From: CAZDYP01 sp964509505
GTDB taxonomy: Bacteria > Chloroflexota > Anaerolineae > JACRMK01
Direction: 5' to 3'
DNA: 56,036 nucleotides
Assembly (NCBI GenBank): GCA_964509505.1
Contig: CAZDYP010000008.1
Span: 1-56,036, forward strand
The position numbers were made by a program, and so were the translations under genes. Under the pieces are notes generated by a model, which was not told the DNA's origin, made no database searches, and worked only from the letters and a program-made list of their open reading frames with translations. Positions within the stretch are counted from its first letter, which is position 1. Every line of letters begins with the position of its first letter. Below are positions 1-8,610 of this stretch, piece by piece.

Positions 1-1539
1 TATTTAGCAAATTCGGTAGCGCGCGTTTCACGAATCACGGTCACTTTGATTTGTCCGGGGAACTGCACACCCTCTTCCACTTTATGCGCGATGTTTTTCG
101 CCAGACGTTGCGCCGCAAGATCGTCAACCATTTCGGGCTTGACCAGAATGCGAATCTCGCGCCCGGCTTGCACGGCGAACGCTTGTGACACTCCCTCGAA
201 TGAGGTCGCAATTTCCTCCAACGCCTCCAGCCGTTTGATGTACAGCTCCAGTGTTTCGCGACGCGCGCCCGGCCGCGCGCCCGAAATGGCGTCAGCGGCT
301 TCGACGATCAGCGCTTCGATGCAAGTCATCTCTTCTTCGCCATGATGCGCCGCAATGCAATTCACGACTTTGGGCGGCACGCCATAGCGTCGCGCCAAGT
401 CTGCGCCGATCAATGCGTGCGAGCCATCCACTTCATGCGTCACCGCTTTGCCGATATCGTGCAACAACGCGCCCGCGCGACACACGTTCACGTCAAGGCG
501 CAGCTCGTGTGCGAACAGCGCCGCGATTTTCGCTGTCTCAATCGCATGCGCGTGTTGGTTCTGCCCGTAGCTCGTGCGATATTTCAAGCGTCCCAAGAGT
601 TTAATGATTTCGGGATGCAAATTGTGAACGCCCGCTTCAAACGCCGCCCGCTCGCCTTCTGTGATAATCGTTTGCTCAACTTCCTTTTGCGATTGCTCGA
701 CCACTTTCTCGATACGCGCGGGATGAATGCGACCGTCGGCAACGAGCTTGGCAACCGTCAGCCGCGCCACTTCGCGCCGCACCGGATCGAAGCACGAAAT
801 GGTGATGCCTTCTGGCGTGTCGTCCACTACAAGGTCTGCGCCAGTCGCTTGCTCGATGGCGCGAATGTTGCGCCCTGAACGCCCGATGATGCGCCCCTTC
901 ATGTCTTCGTTGGGAATCGGCACCAATGAAACCGTTGATTCTGAGACCTGCTCAGATGCGATACGCTGTACGACCGTCGCAATCAACTCGCGTGCTTTGC
1001 GTTCACCTTCTTCCAGCGCCTTCGCCTCGATTTCGCGCATAACCCGCGCCGCATCTTGGCGTGATTCCTCTTCCACAGTCTTCAAAAACAGCGACCGCGC
1101 TTCCTCGCGCGTCAAGTTAGCGATGCGCTCCAATTCCTGCATTTGTTGCTTCTTGATGTTGTCTGCATCCTGATGTTTGCGCTCGATGTCTTTTTCGCGC
1201 TGATCGAGCCGGCGCGCGCGATGGTCCATCTGCTCACGGCGATTGTCAAGGTTTTGGCGTTGCTGTTGCAACTTCCGTTCATCATCTTGCAATTCTGCGC
1301 GACGACGCTTGAACTCTGCTTCCTGCCCGTCCTTCAATCTGGCTACTTCGTCTTTGCTAGCCAGTATGATGTCCTTCGCTTTGTTCTGCGCGTCGAGTTG
1401 GATCCGTTCTGCCGCTGCTTCTGCTGCCTTTACCTTATCCGCATACCGCACTTGTTTCAATTGATAACCAACCCATACGCCTACTGCCGCCGCGACAAGT
1501 CCTACGATGGCGGCAATGAGCAATCCCATGCTATCCATG
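1..1539 (-). CDS. rny: Ribonuclease Y, 3' end at window edge, frameshifted near its start
   Basis: RNase Y is a membrane-anchored endoribonuclease that starts mRNA turnover. The ATG at 1539 follows a good GAGGAAG ribosome site and encodes a hydrophobic start (MDSMGLLIAAIVG). From about 1500 the family-like sequence (LVAAAVGVWVGYQ, then a long charged coiled coil) continues in another frame. An extra base near 1500-1501 causes this: the ATG frame runs only 34 codons, and the downstream frame has a TAG just before it. The rest is intact. The KH-domain motif GRIIGRSGRNIR reads at about 855-897, the HD motif LLHDIGK lies around 450-465, and the protein ends ...ATEFAK with the stop codon straddling base 1. 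Length otherwise fits the family (about 510-520 residues). A sequencing error is the simplest explanation, because the body is fully conserved. A real frameshift would remove the membrane anchor. Confidence 0.85.
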
Positions 1540-1621
1540 CGTCTTCCTCTCTTTCGTTAAAGTCGTTCTGGTCAGAGCCCCTCCCGCGTCTGGCCAAACC
1601 CCAACGGAGCGCTGTTTTCAT

Positions 1622-2266
1622 CTAATCATCTGTCAGGAGCTCCCCTGTCGCGCCGCGTTCCCGCCAAAGGCGCGTCACCACTGTCTGCACCACGTCATAG
1701 CCAAAACCGCGCCGTTGCAAAAAGCCACTGAGCCGCCGATAGAATGTCTCACGGTCAAGCGCCTGTAGCCGCGCCGCACGCTTGCGCCCGGCTTCGTACG
1801 CCGCGCGTTCTTCGTCCACTGCGCCCACGGCCGCTTGCGCGTCCTCCGTTGACAATCCTTTTTGACGGAGCTCTTGTTGCAACGCGCGTTTGCTGCGTGG
1901 TGCAAACTGCTCACGATTCTCTACCCAAAACTTAGCGAACGCCTCATCATCCAACAAACCAATCCGCGCTAACCGTTCCATCACCTGCGTACTAACTTCC
2001 ACTGAAATTTTTTTGCCTTGCAAATAGCGCTCCAATTCGCTGCGACTACGCGGCCGATAGGACAAGAAATGCAGCGCTTTATTGTACGCCTCCTCCGCTT
2101 CATCCTCTGCCTGCAACCGCGCAAGCGCTGCGTCGCTCAATGCTTGACCTACCTTCAATCGCGCCGCAATGAGCGCCGCTAACCCCAAAGCAAATTTGCC
2201 ATCCAGGTAAACGTTGACTCGCTCCTTGTTTTTCTGTTGTGGCGTGAGGGCTGTGATTACTCTCAT
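1622..2266 (-). CDS. recX: Regulatory protein RecX
   Basis: RecX binds RecA filaments and limits recombinase activity. The 214-residue product has the three-helix repeats of the family. Recognisable parts are the central ALHFLSYRPRSRSELERYL segment, the GLLDDEAFAKFWVENR segment, and the C-terminal FLQRRGFGYDVVQTVV repeat. It is downstream of recA on the same strand, as in many bacteria, but 627 bp separate them, so coupling is loose. The rny start lies 82 bp further on. The ATG at 2266 has no clear Shine-Dalgarno sequence. No frame damage is seen. Confidence 0.9.
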   Translation of the reverse strand: MRVITALTPQQKNKERVNVYLDGKFALGLAALIAARLKVGQALSDAALARLQAEDEAEEAYNKALHFLSYRPRSRSELERYLQGKKISVEVSTQVMERLARIGLLDDEAFAKFWVENREQFAPRSKRALQQELRQKGLSTEDAQAAVGAVDEERAAYEAGRKRAARLQALDRETFYRRLSGFLQRRGFGYDVVQTVVTRLWRERGATGELLTDD

Positions 2267-2469
2267 GTTAGTTAAAAAGTGATAGCACTTGGTAATTAGT
2301 CACTCACGTTACGCAGACTAATGAAGCCACCGCGAAGGCAATGCGCGTGCAACGCCGCGCCCAGCCGACCGCCGTCGGCTGAAACTGAACCCGCGCCGGC
2401 GGGTTTCGCAGTGAGTCGGCGCGATTTTCCATCGCCCGCAACCTTATCCCGCATTGACATTAATTACCT

Positions 2470-2516
2470 AAAACAAAAGGCTGTGACGCGCGCAAACCCA
2501 CACGCAGTCACAGCCT
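2470..2516 (-). terminator. Candidate intrinsic terminator between recA and recX
   Basis: A perfect 10-bp stem (AGGCTGTGAC at 2478-2487, GTCACAGCCT at 2507-2516) encloses a 19-nt loop. Read on the minus strand it is followed by TTTTGTTTT, the usual form of a rho-independent terminator. It lies nearly 400 nt past the recA stop, so it may end read-through or a separate transcript. Confidence 0.5.
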
Positions 2517-2851
2517 GTTTATTCGCCAACAAGCGCACGCATCCCGAAGCATTCCGCTTCGGTTGCGGCATGATCTATGTTCAATTTTTCAGAGACGCAC
2601 GGCTATACAATCAATGTTCTGCGTGGCCAAGGCACCCACGCGCGTCGGCGCGTCGGCGCAGCCAGCCCCAGCGTTGGTAAGATGTTCAATTGACGAACCA
2701 TTAACCTACACGTTGTCATGCCGTCCCAATCCGAAGCATAGCGCGTCACCCACCAGACGAGCAAACCAAGCAGACACGCCCCTTGGCGTCGTAATTCAAT
2801 TAAATTCAAAAGATTCTGGTTCACGCATTCCTCGGAGGCAGATTCTCTCTG

Positions 2852-2878
2852 AAAAAGTCACATCAGTTGGGCTGTGAC
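2852..2878 (-). terminator. Intrinsic terminator of recA
   Basis: On the minus strand GTCACA, a 10-nt loop and TGTGAC are followed at once by TTTTT. The structure begins 16 nt after the recA stop codon, the expected place for a rho-independent terminator. The 6-bp stem is short, so efficiency may be moderate. It would partly separate recA transcription from recX. Confidence 0.6.
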
Positions 2879-2893
2879 GTGCAGCTGCAATTG

Positions 2894-3907
2894 CTAGGCA
2901 TTGCTCTTGGCAAGCAGCCCAGCTTTTGCCCGTACCTGATTTTCAATTTGAAGAGTTACGTCGGGATGTTTGCGTAGAAACTCTTTCACTCCTTCACGCC
3001 CTTGTCCCAGGCGTGTGTCCGCATACGAATAATAGGCGCCCCGCTTGTCAATGATACCCAAATTGGTCGCGACATCAAGTATATCGCCTTGACGCGAGAT
3101 GCCTTCGTGAAACAACATATCGAACTCTGCCACTTTGAAGGGCGGAGCCACTTTGTTCTTTTTAATCGAAACCTTGACGCGGCTGCCGATTTGTTCGTCG
3201 CCGCTTTTGATAGCGTCAGTCTTACGCACGTCCATTCGCACCGAGGCGTAAAATTTCAACGCATTGCCGCCCGTCGTCGTTTCAGGGTTGCCATACATTA
3301 CGCCAATCTTCATGCGGAGCTGATTCGTGAAAATGACGGCGGTGCGGGTTTTGCTGATGGCGCCTGCGATTTTGCGCAGCGCCTGTGACATGAGCCGCGC
3401 TTGCAAACCCACGTGCGCGTCGCCCATCTCACCTTCGATTTCGGCGCGCGGCACCAGCGCCGCTACCGAATCAATCACAACCACATCCACCCCGCCACTC
3501 CGCACGAGCGCCTCAACAATTTCGAGCGCTTGCTCGCCCATGTCGGGTTGTGAGATGTAAAGATTGTCCACATCCACGCCTAGCTTCAGCGCATACGACG
3601 GATCGAAGGCGTGTTCGGCGTCAACAAACGCGGCGATGCCGCCTGCCTTCTGCGCTTCGGCGATGATGTGTAAACACAGCGTCGTCTTGCCTGACGATTC
3701 AGGTCCGTAAATTTCAGTGATCCGTCCTTTCGGAATACCACCAATCCCTAAAGCCAAATCCAATGAAATCGCGCCCGTCGAGATCGCTTCGACTTGCTTA
3801 TCCGCATGCGCGCCGAGGCGCATGATGGTCCCCTCGCCATAACGTTTGCGTAAGCTTGCAATCGTCGTTTCTAACGCTTTAAATTTGCCATCAGTTTGCG
3901 CAGCCAA
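2894..3907 (-). CDS. recA: Recombinase RecA
   Basis: RecA forms ATP-dependent filaments on single-stranded DNA, drives homologous pairing, and triggers LexA-type self-cleavage. Visible signatures are Walker A GPESSGKT (about residues 68-75), the downstream DAEHAFD motif, Walker B VVVIDSVAAL, the L2-region motif TNQLRMKIGVMYGNPETTTGG, and ALKFYASVR. I place the start at TTG 3907. It follows GAGGT by six bases and gives 337 residues beginning MAAQTDGKFKALE, the usual family length. The frame also opens at TTG 3955, but that codon lacks a ribosome site and lies next to the likely -10 box (3947-3952), so it should be upstream of the transcript start. The gene is intact and diverges from the hydrolase at 4088. 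Confidence 0.97.
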   Translation of the reverse strand: MAAQTDGKFKALETTIASLRKRYGEGTIMRLGAHADKQVEAISTGAISLDLALGIGGIPKGRITEIYGPESSGKTTLCLHIIAEAQKAGGIAAFVDAEHAFDPSYALKLGVDVDNLYISQPDMGEQALEIVEALVRSGGVDVVVIDSVAALVPRAEIEGEMGDAHVGLQARLMSQALRKIAGAISKTRTAVIFTNQLRMKIGVMYGNPETTTGGNALKFYASVRMDVRKTDAIKSGDEQIGSRVKVSIKKNKVAPPFKVAEFDMLFHEGISRQGDILDVATNLGIIDKRGAYYSYADTRLGQGREGVKEFLRKHPDVTLQIENQVRAKAGLLAKSNA

Positions 3908-3946
3908 CCGAATACCTCGAAGTGAGATGGGTGAGAGTCGGCGGAA

Positions 3947-3975
3947 ATCATACAACAGCTATTCACAAATTGCAA
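3947..3975 (-). promoter_or_regulatory. Predicted sigma-70-type promoter of recA
   Basis: On the minus strand TTGCAA (3970-3975) is followed after exactly 17 bases by TATGAT (3947-3952), close to the consensus -35/-10 pair. The transcript would start around 3940, giving a leader of roughly 30 nt before the TTG at 3907. No LexA operator was recognised. Confidence 0.6.
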
Positions 3976-4046
3976 AGAAAATTTGCGCCTTAAACGGACT
4001 GACTTGTGAAATGCGTCACGGGTGAAGGGGGAAAGGAAGAAATGCG

Positions 4047-4055
4047 TGCTATAAT
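4047..4055 (+). promoter_or_regulatory. Extended -10 promoter for the hydrolase
   Basis: TGC-TATAAT (the hexamer at 4050-4055) matches an extended -10 element, 33 bp before the hydrolase ATG. No good -35 hexamer is visible, which an extended -10 can tolerate. Confidence 0.5.
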
Positions 4056-4087
4056 AGCGTCCACCTACATTCAGGACGAGGTCGCTT

Positions 4088-4876
4088 ATGCCTTTGTTGA
4101 CGCTGCCTGATTGTCAACTCTACTACGAAACGCACGGCTCGGGTCCCGCGCTGATTTTCGCACACGGCTTGGGCGGCAACCATCTCTCGTGGTGGCAACA
4201 AGTTCCCTATTTCAAGCATCGCTATCAGTGCATCGTCTTCGCGCATCGCGGCTTCGCGCCTTCTAGCGAACCAGCTAACGGCGCGGGGCCCTTTGCTTTC
4301 GTGGACGATTTGGCTGCGCTGATTGAGCATCTCTCTTTGAACCCCGTGAGGCTCGTCGCCCAATCGATGGGAGGTTGGACGTGCCTTGGGTACGCGTTGC
4401 GTGAACCTGCGCGCGTGAAGGCGTTGGTGATGTGCGCCACCACAGGCGCGCTGACGCATCCAGACATTGACGCTGCGTTCCGCGCTGCGCGTCACAGTAA
4501 TGCCGAAGCTAGCCTCTTTGCGCGCGGCATTCACCCTGCGGCGGGTGAGCGTATGGCTACTGAACAACCCGCCTTGCATTTTTTGTATCGGCAGATTGAC
4601 GCTCTGAGTTTCAAGCTCGACAAGCCCACGCTGCGCGCGCAGCTCTTGGCGTTACGCGCCACTCCCACCAGTGAGCTCATCAAACTCACGATGCCCACGC
4701 TGTGCATCACGGGCGAAGAAGACATCGTTATTTCGCCTGAAGCGGTTGCGCGCATGGCGGCGCTGATGCCCAACGCGCAGCTCGTGCGTGTGCCACAAGC
4801 GGGTCATTCCGTTTATTTCGAGCGAGCCCTGTTGTTCAATCAGATACTCGACGATTTTTTCAAGACCATTGAATGA
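4088..4876 (+). CDS. Alpha/beta-fold hydrolase
   Basis: A 262-residue single-domain alpha/beta hydrolase of the epoxide hydrolase/lactonase/esterase type. The sequence shows the oxyanion-region motif HGLGG (about residue 26), the nucleophile elbow AQSMGG with Ser93, an acidic residue in the GEED segment, and the catalytic His in AGHSVYF near the end, so the triad looks complete. The substrate cannot be told from sequence. AGGACGAGG lies upstream of the ATG. The gene is divergent from recA and has its own -10 element. It precedes the tandem zinc-ribbon genes by 95 bp and need not be in their operon. Confidence 0.85.
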   Translation: MPLLTLPDCQLYYETHGSGPALIFAHGLGGNHLSWWQQVPYFKHRYQCIVFAHRGFAPSSEPANGAGPFAFVDDLAALIEHLSLNPVRLVAQSMGGWTCLGYALREPARVKALVMCATTGALTHPDIDAAFRAARHSNAEASLFARGIHPAAGERMATEQPALHFLYRQIDALSFKLDKPTLRAQLLALRATPTSELIKLTMPTLCITGEEDIVISPEAVARMAALMPNAQLVRVPQAGHSVYFERALLFNQILDDFFKTIE

Positions 4877-4882
4877 ACTGCA

Positions 4883-4955
4883 CGAACTGTGAACCATGAA
4901 TGGTAGTGGATTGCTCACTGAACCATGAACACAGTTTATTGTTTCCTGTTCACTG
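4883..4955 (+). repeat. Decayed heptad-repeat tract
   Basis: Between the hydrolase and the next gene the sequence keeps a rough 7-nt rhythm with related words such as ACTGTGA, ACCATGA, CTCACTG, AACCATG and TTCACTG. It looks like an old, degenerate copy of the clearer 7-nt tracts elsewhere in the window. Confidence 0.4.
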
Positions 4956-4971
4956 CGATTAAGGAGGCGCT

Positions 4972-5532
4972 ATGTTACGACGACGCGGACCACTACAACC
5001 CTTGCGACGCGCCATGCGCGCCTCAGGGTTGTTGGGCGAACGTCCCAAGCAGCTCTTGCGTGAAGCGCATCGCCTGGTAGAGTTGCAGCGCTACGCCGAA
5101 GCCGCAGCGCTGTTCGCCCAGCTCGCCGATGGCGCGGCGCGTTTGGGCATGCCGGCGCGCGCGGCGCATCTGGCATTGTTCGCCACACGCGCCTATCTCG
5201 AAGCGGGCGACACGCCCAATACATTAACGCGTGCGCGCCAAGCTTTGCAATTTTGGCTCGACGCCGAGCGAGAATCGAAAGCGCAACCAGTCTTCACGCA
5301 GCTCATCGCTGACTTGCGCGCGCGCGCGCTGCACGCTGAAGCCAATACGTTACTGAACGAGTTTCCTCATTTATCAGACACGCTCACCGCAGCGGACACT
5401 CCAACATCGCGCGGTCAGTTGCCCGCCCAATGCCCCAATTGTGGCGGACCGCTACGCTCCGACGAAGTAGATTGGGTGGACGAAACGAGCGCCGAATGCG
5501 CCTATTGTGGCGGCGTAGTGAAGACAGAGTAA
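4972..5532 (+). CDS. Helical-repeat protein with C-terminal zinc ribbon (copy 1)
   Basis: A 186-residue protein with no named family that I recognise. Residues about 25-125 are Ala/Leu-rich helices resembling tetratricopeptide repeats (LVELQRYAEAAALFAQLADGAARLG and similar; a 20-residue part is typical TPR spacing). The C-terminus carries a treble or zinc-ribbon motif, CPNCGG then CAYCGG about 25 residues later, which should bind one zinc ion. The N-terminus is basic. A perfect AAGGAGG ribosome site lies seven bases before the ATG. The next gene is a diverged duplicate with the same layout. A protein-binding adaptor role is a guess from the architecture alone. Confidence 0.75.
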   Translation: MLRRRGPLQPLRRAMRASGLLGERPKQLLREAHRLVELQRYAEAAALFAQLADGAARLGMPARAAHLALFATRAYLEAGDTPNTLTRARQALQFWLDAERESKAQPVFTQLIADLRARALHAEANTLLNEFPHLSDTLTAADTPTSRGQLPAQCPNCGGPLRSDEVDWVDETSAECAYCGGVVKTE

Positions 5533-5535
5533 GCA

Positions 5536-6111
5536 ATGTTTCGTCGCCCCAGTTCGTCGTTGCCCAATCCATGGCGCCGTTTGTTGACGCTCAGCAGCTT
5601 ATTGCTCGCTAGTCCATCAGAGAAGGTGCGACGGGCGCACGCGTTGTTGGACGCTGGCAAATACGCCGAAGCCGCTCACCTCTTTGGTCAACTCGCTGAC
5701 CTCGCGGTAGCGCGCAAACACCCAGACCGCGCAGGCAGTTTGGCGCTTCAAGCCGCGCAATTGTATTTGCACTGCAGCGACTACGCGCAAGCCACCAAAC
5801 GCCTGCAACAAGGGTTGCGTCTGCTGATTAGCAATGGACATCAGTGGCGCGCGTCGCAAATTTTAGAGGCGCTGTTAGCCGTTTTGCGCGACCAACAGCA
5901 ATATGATGCGGCCGCGACATTGCAACACGAATTTGCCCCCTTGCTCAATCTTGCGCCCCCACCGCTCACCCCGCTCAACCTCAAGCCGCGTGGTCATTTA
6001 CCCTCCCAGTGCCCCAACTGCGGCGGCGTTTTGGATAAGGCTCAACTCCAATGGCTTGATGCGTTCAGCGTCGAATGCGCGTCGTGCGGGGCCGTCGTAA
6101 AGGCGGAATGA
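5536..6111 (+). CDS. Helical-repeat protein with C-terminal zinc ribbon (copy 2)
   Basis: A 191-residue paralogue of the preceding gene, beginning three bases after its stop. It has the same order: basic start, TPR-like helices (LLDAGKYAEAAHLFGQLADL) in the first two thirds, a Pro-rich linker, then CPNCGG and CASCGA as the metal-binding pairs. Copies 1 and 2 share the SQCPNCGG/AQCPNCGG block and the closing VVK.E, so they arose by tandem duplication and then diverged. The short spacing to the radical SAM gene suggests one transcript. Function unknown. Confidence 0.75.
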   Translation: MFRRPSSSLPNPWRRLLTLSSLLLASPSEKVRRAHALLDAGKYAEAAHLFGQLADLAVARKHPDRAGSLALQAAQLYLHCSDYAQATKRLQQGLRLLISNGHQWRASQILEALLAVLRDQQQYDAAATLQHEFAPLLNLAPPPLTPLNLKPRGHLPSQCPNCGGVLDKAQLQWLDAFSVECASCGAVVKAE

Positions 6112-6120
6112 GACTGTACC

Positions 6121-7209
6121 ATGCTTAGCTTGCTTGTTAAACTTCCCTTCTATCAATCGTTCTATCACTTTGGTTTTCCGAAAATGCTGCCGTTCAGTAT
6201 CGTCGTGTCGTTGTCATATCGCTGCAACTCGACATGCGCGACGTGCGACGTGTGGAAGAAGCCCAATGACGATCTGACCGTCGCCGAGTGGCGCAAGGTG
6301 TTCCATCCTTTGCGGCGCGCGCCGTTCTACATGACCTTCACGGGCGGCGAGCCGTTCTTGCGCGCCGACATGCACGAAGTCATCGCCGCCGCCTATGACG
6401 AATGTCGCCCCGAAGTCATCACGATACCGACGAATGGCATTTTGACGAAACGTATCCTGGAGCGTGTCGCGTTCATTTGTGATGCTGCGCCCACAGCCAA
6501 AATCGGCATCAACCTGTCGCTTGATGGCGTGGGCAAAGATCACGACGAGATTCGCGGTGTGCCGGGTAATTGGAAAAAGTCAATGCAGACGTGGGAGGGT
6601 TTGAAGGAGCTGCAAAAGACGAAAAAGAATTTGGCGCTAACCGTGCATACAGTCTTTTCCAAATTCAACGTCAAGAAAGCGACGAGCATTTACGAAGGCT
6701 TGCAATTCCTCAAGCCCGATTCATACATCACCGAAGTGGCCGAGGAGCGCGTCGAATTGGACACGCTGGGGTGGGGCATCACGCCGATGGCGGATGAGTA
6801 CGCGCCCGTCGCTGATTTCCTCTCTGTCAAAGCGCGCGAGTGGCGCTCGCAAGGCATCGCACGCTTTACGCAAGCGTTTCGCGCGCAATACTATCAATTG
6901 GCAAAGCGCACGTTGATAGAAAAGCGACAAGTCATCCCATGTCTCGCTGGTTGGGCGTCGGTGCACCTCGCGCCGAATGGCGATGTCTGGTCGTGCTGCA
7001 TTCGCGCTGAAGCCGTCGCCAATCTGCGTGACCATCAGTACGACCTACGTCCCATCTGGTTCGAGCAGCAGGGCCGTTTGCGCGCACTGCGAAAGTCCAT
7101 CAAGAACCGTGAGTGCTACTGTCCAATGGCGAATGCGAGCTACGCCAACATGCTCTTGCATCCGCCGACGATGGCGAGGGTGAGTCGGGATGTGGTGTTG
7201 CGACGGTGA
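6121..7209 (+). CDS. Radical SAM protein with SPASM-like C-terminal cysteines
   Basis: A 362-residue radical SAM enzyme. The 4Fe-4S/SAM motif CNSTCATC is at residues 35-42, followed by TGGEPFLR for SAM binding. The NLSLDG segment fits the later barrel strands. The C-terminal third has further cysteines (CLAGWAS..., WSCCIR, ECYCP) like the SPASM/twitch auxiliary-cluster region found in peptide- or cofactor-modifying members. The start lies nine bases after the previous gene, so co-transcription with the zinc-ribbon pair is likely, and those proteins are possible partners or substrates. The exact reaction cannot be assigned. Confidence 0.88.
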   Translation: MLSLLVKLPFYQSFYHFGFPKMLPFSIVVSLSYRCNSTCATCDVWKKPNDDLTVAEWRKVFHPLRRAPFYMTFTGGEPFLRADMHEVIAAAYDECRPEVITIPTNGILTKRILERVAFICDAAPTAKIGINLSLDGVGKDHDEIRGVPGNWKKSMQTWEGLKELQKTKKNLALTVHTVFSKFNVKKATSIYEGLQFLKPDSYITEVAEERVELDTLGWGITPMADEYAPVADFLSVKAREWRSQGIARFTQAFRAQYYQLAKRTLIEKRQVIPCLAGWASVHLAPNGDVWSCCIRAEAVANLRDHQYDLRPIWFEQQGRLRALRKSIKNRECYCPMANASYANMLLHPPTMARVSRDVVLRR

Positions 7210-7292
7210 GCAGTATGTAATGAATCATGCACAGTAAAATAGATTGACCGAGCGCCTTGCCAATCAAGTCAGACATGACGAGATTATAACTT

Positions 7293-7321
7293 TTTTGTCG
7301 TGTTCTGTTCAATGCTATAAT
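7293..7321 (+). promoter_or_regulatory. Candidate promoter upstream of the leader/ABC operon
   Basis: A perfect TATAAT at 7316-7321 sits in the 303-bp gap before the ABC exporter. The -35 is weak: TTTTGT at 7293 has a 17-nt spacer, TTGTCG at 7295 has a 15-nt spacer. Transcription would start near 7328. Confidence 0.45.
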
Positions 7322-7327
7322 TTCGCC

Positions 7328-7425
7328 CGCGAACAGCCAGCAGTTCGATTTCATCTGCGCTTAATCTAACGAGTGTATGATGCCGCAGATTTTTCCAAAC
7401 GGATCGTATGGAGTATCCGTTTTTT
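7328..7425 (+). ncRNA. Possible structured leader or small RNA
   Basis: Just after the TATAAT box three hairpins follow one another: CGAAC/GTTCG (7330-7347), ATCTGCG/CGCAGAT (7353-7390) and the terminator AACGGAT/ATCCGTT (7398-7421) with a T run. No long reading frame occupies this stretch. A promoter, compact structure and terminator in about 100 nt fit a small RNA or a transcription-attenuating leader for the ABC operon. I recognise no known riboswitch class. Confidence 0.4.
7398..7425 (+). terminator. Intrinsic terminator upstream of the ABC operon
   Basis: AACGGAT (7398-7404), a 10-nt loop and ATCCGTT (7415-7421) lead directly into TTTT. It may end the radical SAM transcript, end a small RNA, or act as an attenuator of the ABC exporter genes. 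Confidence 0.6.
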
Positions 7426-7437
7426 GTTGCCTATATA

Positions 7438-7471
7438 AAGTTCAAACGTCAAGATTCAGAGTTCAAGGTTT
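7438..7471 (+). repeat. Heptad tract before the ABC ATPase
   Basis: Related 7-mers run in phase: AAACGTC, AAGATTC, AGAGTTC, AAGGTTT. The same word family recurs at 14548-14578 inside the GT4 gene. The tract ends about 40 bp before the ATPase start. Confidence 0.65.
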
Positions 7472-7512
7472 GATATTTGCTGGAACTGGAACTCACCTTC
7501 ACCGGAGTTGCT

Positions 7513-8477
<965 letters not shown>

Positions 8478-8505
<28 letters not shown>

Positions 8506-8592
8506 GGGAGATAAGGGGAGACAAGGGGCATGGAAGAATTAGAGAAGATTGGGGCGCATGGTTTTCCTAATTTCCCTTAAATTCCCTGTTTC
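8478..8592 (+). repeat. Purine-rich 9-10-nt repeat with an inverted partner
   Basis: At 8478-8529 units such as GGGAGATAA, GGAAGATAA, GGGAAATTA and GGGGAGATAA follow one another, spanning the ATPase stop codon. At 8561-8592 the complementary type appears (TTTTCCTAA, TTTCCCTTAA). GGGAAATTAGG at 8496-8506 pairs perfectly with CCTAATTTCCC at 8566-8576, so the intergenic RNA could fold. The same word family recurs at 27289, 45213 and 52955. Confidence 0.6.
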
Positions 8593-8610
8593 CAAACCTG
8601 GAGGCTATGA

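Larger units (their letters stand above)
2267..2893. other. Hairpin-rich spacer between recA and recX
   Basis: No convincing gene was seen on either strand here; the small open frames resemble no protein family. The stretch holds several inverted repeats: 2362-2381 (8-bp stem, 4-nt loop), 2478-2516 (10-bp stem), 2544-2562 (7-bp stem, 5-nt loop) and 2857-2878 (6-bp stem). The word GGCTGTGAC recurs in the second and fourth. A GCGTCGGC doublet is at about 2643-2658. The hairpins at 2478 and 2857 look like terminators for minus-strand transcription. A small RNA is possible, but none was recognised. Confidence 0.5.

Noticed and set aside
46..1625. Several plus-strand open frames
   Set aside because: They are antisense to the RNase Y gene, whose conserved motifs read on the minus strand.
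2321..2877. Small plus- and minus-strand open frames between recA and recX
   Set aside because: No ribosome sites, no family-like sequence, and they overlap hairpins.
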